From contig DATAAM010000063.1 of the NCBI GenBank assembly GCA_036260075.1, positions 1-35,140 of the forward strand: 35,140 nucleotides of DNA, in the 5' to 3' direction. The notes beneath the pieces are model-generated. The model was given only the letters and a program-made list of their open reading frames with translations, was not told where the DNA came from and ran no database searches. This document shows positions 32,476-35,140 of the stretch, in pieces. Source of the DNA: DATAAM01 sp036260075. Its GTDB lineage: Bacteria; Actinomycetota; Acidimicrobiia; Acidimicrobiales; JAHWLA01. The stretch's first letter is position 1. Each line of letters starts with the position of its first letter. The position numbers were made by a program, and so were the translations under genes.

Positions 32476-35076
32476 TCACACGTCTGCGTCGGCCTGAGCC
32501 GACGCCTGCGGACGACCCGGCGGCAGGTGGATGGCCGACGCAGGCACGGGCGCCCCCCAGAGGAAGCCTTGGCCGTAGCCGCAGCCGAACTCCTGAAGGC
32601 GGCGGCGGTGCACCTCGTGCTCCACGCCCTCGGCCACGACCTCCAACGAGAGGGCCGACGCCAGGTTCAGCACCAGACGCACGATCGTCTCGTCCTCGGG
32701 GTCCTGGCCGATGCCGCGCACGAAGGTGCGATCGATCTTCAACTGGTCCACCGGGAAGCGGCGCAGCGAGCCGAGCGACGAGTAGCCGGTCCCGAAGTCG
32801 TCGACGGCCAGCTGCACGCCCAGCGCCTTCAGCTGGTGCAGCGTGGTCACCGCGGCGTCGGGGTCCTCCATGAGGACGCTCTCGGTGATCTCCAGGCACA
32901 GCTGGGAGGCGGCCAGGCCGGTGGCGGCCAGGATCCGGGCCACGTCCCCGGCCAGGTCGGGCACCGCCAGCTGGGCGGCCGACAGGTTCACGGCCATGCT
33001 CAGCGGTCGCTCGTCGGTGCCCGCCCCCGCCCACTCGGCCGCTTGGCGGCACGCCTCCTCCAGCACCCACCGACCGAGCGGCACGATGAGGCCGGTCTCC
33101 TCCGCCAAGCCGATGAAGGTGTCGGGCGGCACCAGGCCCCGCTCCGGGTGCTGCCAGCGCACCAGCGCCTCGAAGCCCACGAGCGAGTCGTCGACGAGCG
33201 AGACCTTCGGCTGGTAGTGCAGCACCATCTCCTGGCGGTCGATGGCCCGCCACAGGGACTGCACGAGGTCGAGCCGTTCCAGCGCTCCGGCTCGCATGAC
33301 CGCGTCGAAGACCACCTGGCCGCCCCGGTTCGTCTCCTTGGCCCGGTACATCGCGGCGTCGGCGTCCTGGAGGACCTCGGCGGCCCGCGTCCCGCCGTGA
33401 GCCACGGCGATCCCGATGCTGGCCGACACCAGCATCTCCCGGCCGTCGAGCACGAAGGGCTCCCGGAAGCACGACCGCACCAGCTCGGCCGCCTCCGCCA
33501 GGTCGTCGTCGCCCGCCTCCGGCCACAGCAGGGCGAACTCGTCGCCGCCGAAGCGGGCCACCACCGAGGACCGCCCGGCCGTGGCCTGGCGGAGGCGTCG
33601 GGCCACCTCGACCAGGAGCTCGTCGCCCCGGTCGTGGCCCAGGCTGTCGTTGATCACCTTCAGGTCGTCGACGTCGAGGTAGAGGACGGCGCCCACGGGC
33701 AGGGCCCGGTCGCCCGCCGCCACCAGCGCCTCCAGGTGGCGGAGGAGGTGCGCTCGGTTGGCCAGGCCGGTCAGCGGGTCGTGGAACGACTGCTGCTGCA
33801 GGCGGGCATTGGCCTTCACCACGTCGGTCAGGTCCTCGACGGTGCCCACCCAGCCACCCGCGACCCCAGCGGCCCGCACCCGCACCCAGCGCAGGCGTCC
33901 GTCGGCAAGCTGAAGGCGCAGCTCCCCCACGTAGTCGCCGGCCCCGTCGCAGGCCGTCCAGTCGGCGGCCACGCGGGCGCGGTCGTCCTCGTGGATCGCC
34001 TCCAGCCAGTCGGCCGTGCCTGCCAGCGCCACCAGCCGCTCGTTGGCGAACCGGACGCCGAAGTCCCGATCGAGGCGGAACATGCCGACGGGCGCGGCCT
34101 CGGCCACCTCACGGACGGGAAGCCCGGCGCGCCGTCCCCGCGTGCACAGGAGGAGGACGAGGAGGGCGGTGGCCAACCCGCCGCCGGCGAAGGCGAGCCA
34201 CGGCCCGTTGCGCAGGTAGCCGTCCACGCTGTCGGCGAAGCCCGGCAGCGGCCGCAGCTCGATGTGGAGCGGCGCGAGGTCGGCAGTGGCCAGCGGCGGG
34301 TCGAGGGCGGGCGTGGTCTCGGCTCCGTGCTCGCGGTAGCGGGCCCCGGCCAGCACCAGCCCCTGGTCGAGATCGAAGGACTCGCGGTGACGGAGGGCAA
34401 GTTGCACGGGCACGTCGTGGGGCGCGGCGGCGTCGAGCAGGAGACGGCTGTGGACGAGGCCCACCACCCAACCCGCCAGCGCGTCCCGGCGGGCCTGGGC
34501 GGTGCCGAGCGGCGCCCCCGGGCGGTAGTGCGGCACGGACACGAGCAGGTCGTGCTGGCCCGCGTGCGTCTCCGACCGGCGCCGGTCGGGCTCCACCGCC
34601 GCCGCCCCGGTGCCTGCCAGCGACGGGGCCGACACGAGAGGCAGGACCTCGCCGACGGCGGGCAGCTCGTGCGAATGGCCGTGGCCCGGCACCGCCACGC
34701 TGCCGGTCACCCGCGGGGTTCCGTCGGCGTCGAGGCGCACCACCGCGACGGCGTGCATCCCGGGGTGGTGGAGCTGGGGCGCGGCCGCCTCGAGGTAGCC
34801 GGCCACGCTGTCGCCGGAGGCCTCGGGCACCACGTCGAGGAGGCCGACCGCCCCTCGCAGGAAGCTCTTGTAACCCTCCAGCTCGCGGGCGGCGCGCTCG
34901 GCTGCCTGGCGGGCCTCCGACTGCACGGCGTCGGCCACGTCGGCGCGCTGGTCGACGGCCCAGGTCCACGAGAGCGAGGCCGCGACGAACACACCGACAA
35001 CGCCCGTCGCCACCGGCCCCAGCCCCCTCACACGGTGCCGACGAGCGACCGCGCAGGCGCGCTCGGTCACTCGCAT
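32476..35076 (-). CDS. CHASE-PAS-GGDEF-EAL c-di-GMP signalling protein
   Basis: An 866-residue membrane signalling protein. A membrane span near residues 20-42 and another near 292-312 (LAFAGGGLATALLVLLLC) enclose an extracytoplasmic CHASE-like sensor (SFLRGAVGLLDVV, HPGMHAVAVVRLD). A PAS domain (about 320-430) follows. GGDEF is intact (GGDEF at 510-514) but no RxxD I-site precedes it, unlike the protein at 20622. EAL is intact (EALVRW at 636, LEITES, DDFGTGYSS, IDRTFV, AEGVEH). ATG 35076 lies 9 nt after a sigma-28-like -10. Sensing of a small ligand outside the cell with c-di-GMP output is the natural reading. Confidence 0.9.
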   Translation of the reverse strand: MRVTERACAVARRHRVRGLGPVATGVVGVFVAASLSWTWAVDQRADVADAVQSEARQAAERAARELEGYKSFLRGAVGLLDVVPEASGDSVAGYLEAAAPQLHHPGMHAVAVVRLDADGTPRVTGSVAVPGHGHSHELPAVGEVLPLVSAPSLAGTGAAAVEPDRRRSETHAGQHDLLVSVPHYRPGAPLGTAQARRDALAGWVVGLVHSRLLLDAAAPHDVPVQLALRHRESFDLDQGLVLAGARYREHGAETTPALDPPLATADLAPLHIELRPLPGFADSVDGYLRNGPWLAFAGGGLATALLVLLLCTRGRRAGLPVREVAEAAPVGMFRLDRDFGVRFANERLVALAGTADWLEAIHEDDRARVAADWTACDGAGDYVGELRLQLADGRLRWVRVRAAGVAGGWVGTVEDLTDVVKANARLQQQSFHDPLTGLANRAHLLRHLEALVAAGDRALPVGAVLYLDVDDLKVINDSLGHDRGDELLVEVARRLRQATAGRSSVVARFGGDEFALLWPEAGDDDLAEAAELVRSCFREPFVLDGREMLVSASIGIAVAHGGTRAAEVLQDADAAMYRAKETNRGGQVVFDAVMRAGALERLDLVQSLWRAIDRQEMVLHYQPKVSLVDDSLVGFEALVRWQHPERGLVPPDTFIGLAEETGLIVPLGRWVLEEACRQAAEWAGAGTDERPLSMAVNLSAAQLAVPDLAGDVARILAATGLAASQLCLEITESVLMEDPDAAVTTLHQLKALGVQLAVDDFGTGYSSLGSLRRFPVDQLKIDRTFVRGIGQDPEDETIVRLVLNLASALSLEVVAEGVEHEVHRRRLQEFGCGYGQGFLWGAPVPASAIHLPPGRPQASAQADADV

Positions 35077-35085
35077 GCCCAGTAC

Positions 35086-35113
35086 ATCGGCCCGTCGCGA
35101 CCCCGGCCTTGAA
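35086..35113 (-). promoter_or_regulatory. Sigma-28 (FliA/WhiG)-like promoter, copy 3
   Basis: On the minus strand TTCAAG (35113 to 35108), 17 nt after TCAAG, then CCGAT (35090 to 35086), 9 nt before ATG 35076. The -10 core is GCCGATG. The spacer is one longer than in the other two copies. Confidence 0.45.
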
Positions 35114-35140
35114 CGCGTCCCGGAACCGGGGCGAAAGGGA

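Overview
The window is GC-rich, gene-dense DNA from an actinomycetote. Support comes from FbiC (coenzyme F420), OpcA in a pentose-phosphate operon, a TIGR03084-type DinB protein, GTG/TTG starts and many leaderless genes. The class Acidimicrobiia or a relative is my best guess, but that is inference. I see no tRNA, rRNA, insertion sequence, prophage or CRISPR array.

Layout. 1-4157: a partial PaaI thioesterase, a small zinc-ribbon protein, a TetR repressor divergent from a fatty-acid desaturase around a perfect 18-bp palindrome, then a minus-strand pair made of an o-succinylbenzoate synthase/N-succinylamino-acid racemase-type enolase and a leucine-dehydrogenase-type enzyme. 4182-5641: a small conserved protein and a FIST protein. 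5691-14150: a seven-gene sugar-phosphate operon (tkt-tal-pgi-gnd-zwf-opcA-pgl) in which every junction overlaps. 14245-18687: an AbiEi/DUF559 protein, a secreted glycine-rich membrane-anchored protein behind a possible structured leader, and fbiC. 18742-20604: a small zinc protein, a LOG-family protein and a zinc-ribbon protein. 20622-24874: a membrane GGDEF-EAL protein preceded by an unlisted 31-residue membrane peptide, divergent from a DUF5317-MFS fusion. 24871-28397: a glycolate-oxidase-like glcDEF operon with a 66-residue tail gene. 28430-31283: an M20 peptidase, a Cys-rich protein and a DinB-like protein. 31374-35076: a CHASE-PAS-GGDEF-EAL protein followed by a PilT-like protein that has lost its key ATPase residues.

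Three features cut across the genes. (1) Many first genes have a TANNNT -10 box 6-9 nt before the start codon, which predicts leaderless mRNAs. Several divergent pairs share the central TA. (2) Three intergenic sites match TCAAG-N16/17-CCGA, like a sigma-28 (FliA/WhiG) promoter. They precede the glycine-rich surface protein, the 31-residue peptide plus GGDEF-EAL gene, and the second GGDEF-EAL plus pseudo-PilT pair. I propose these form one sigma-28/c-di-GMP surface or motility regulon. (3) Three related palindromic elements with a common apex sit directly after operon ends (14162-14212, 24812-24867, 31297-31346).
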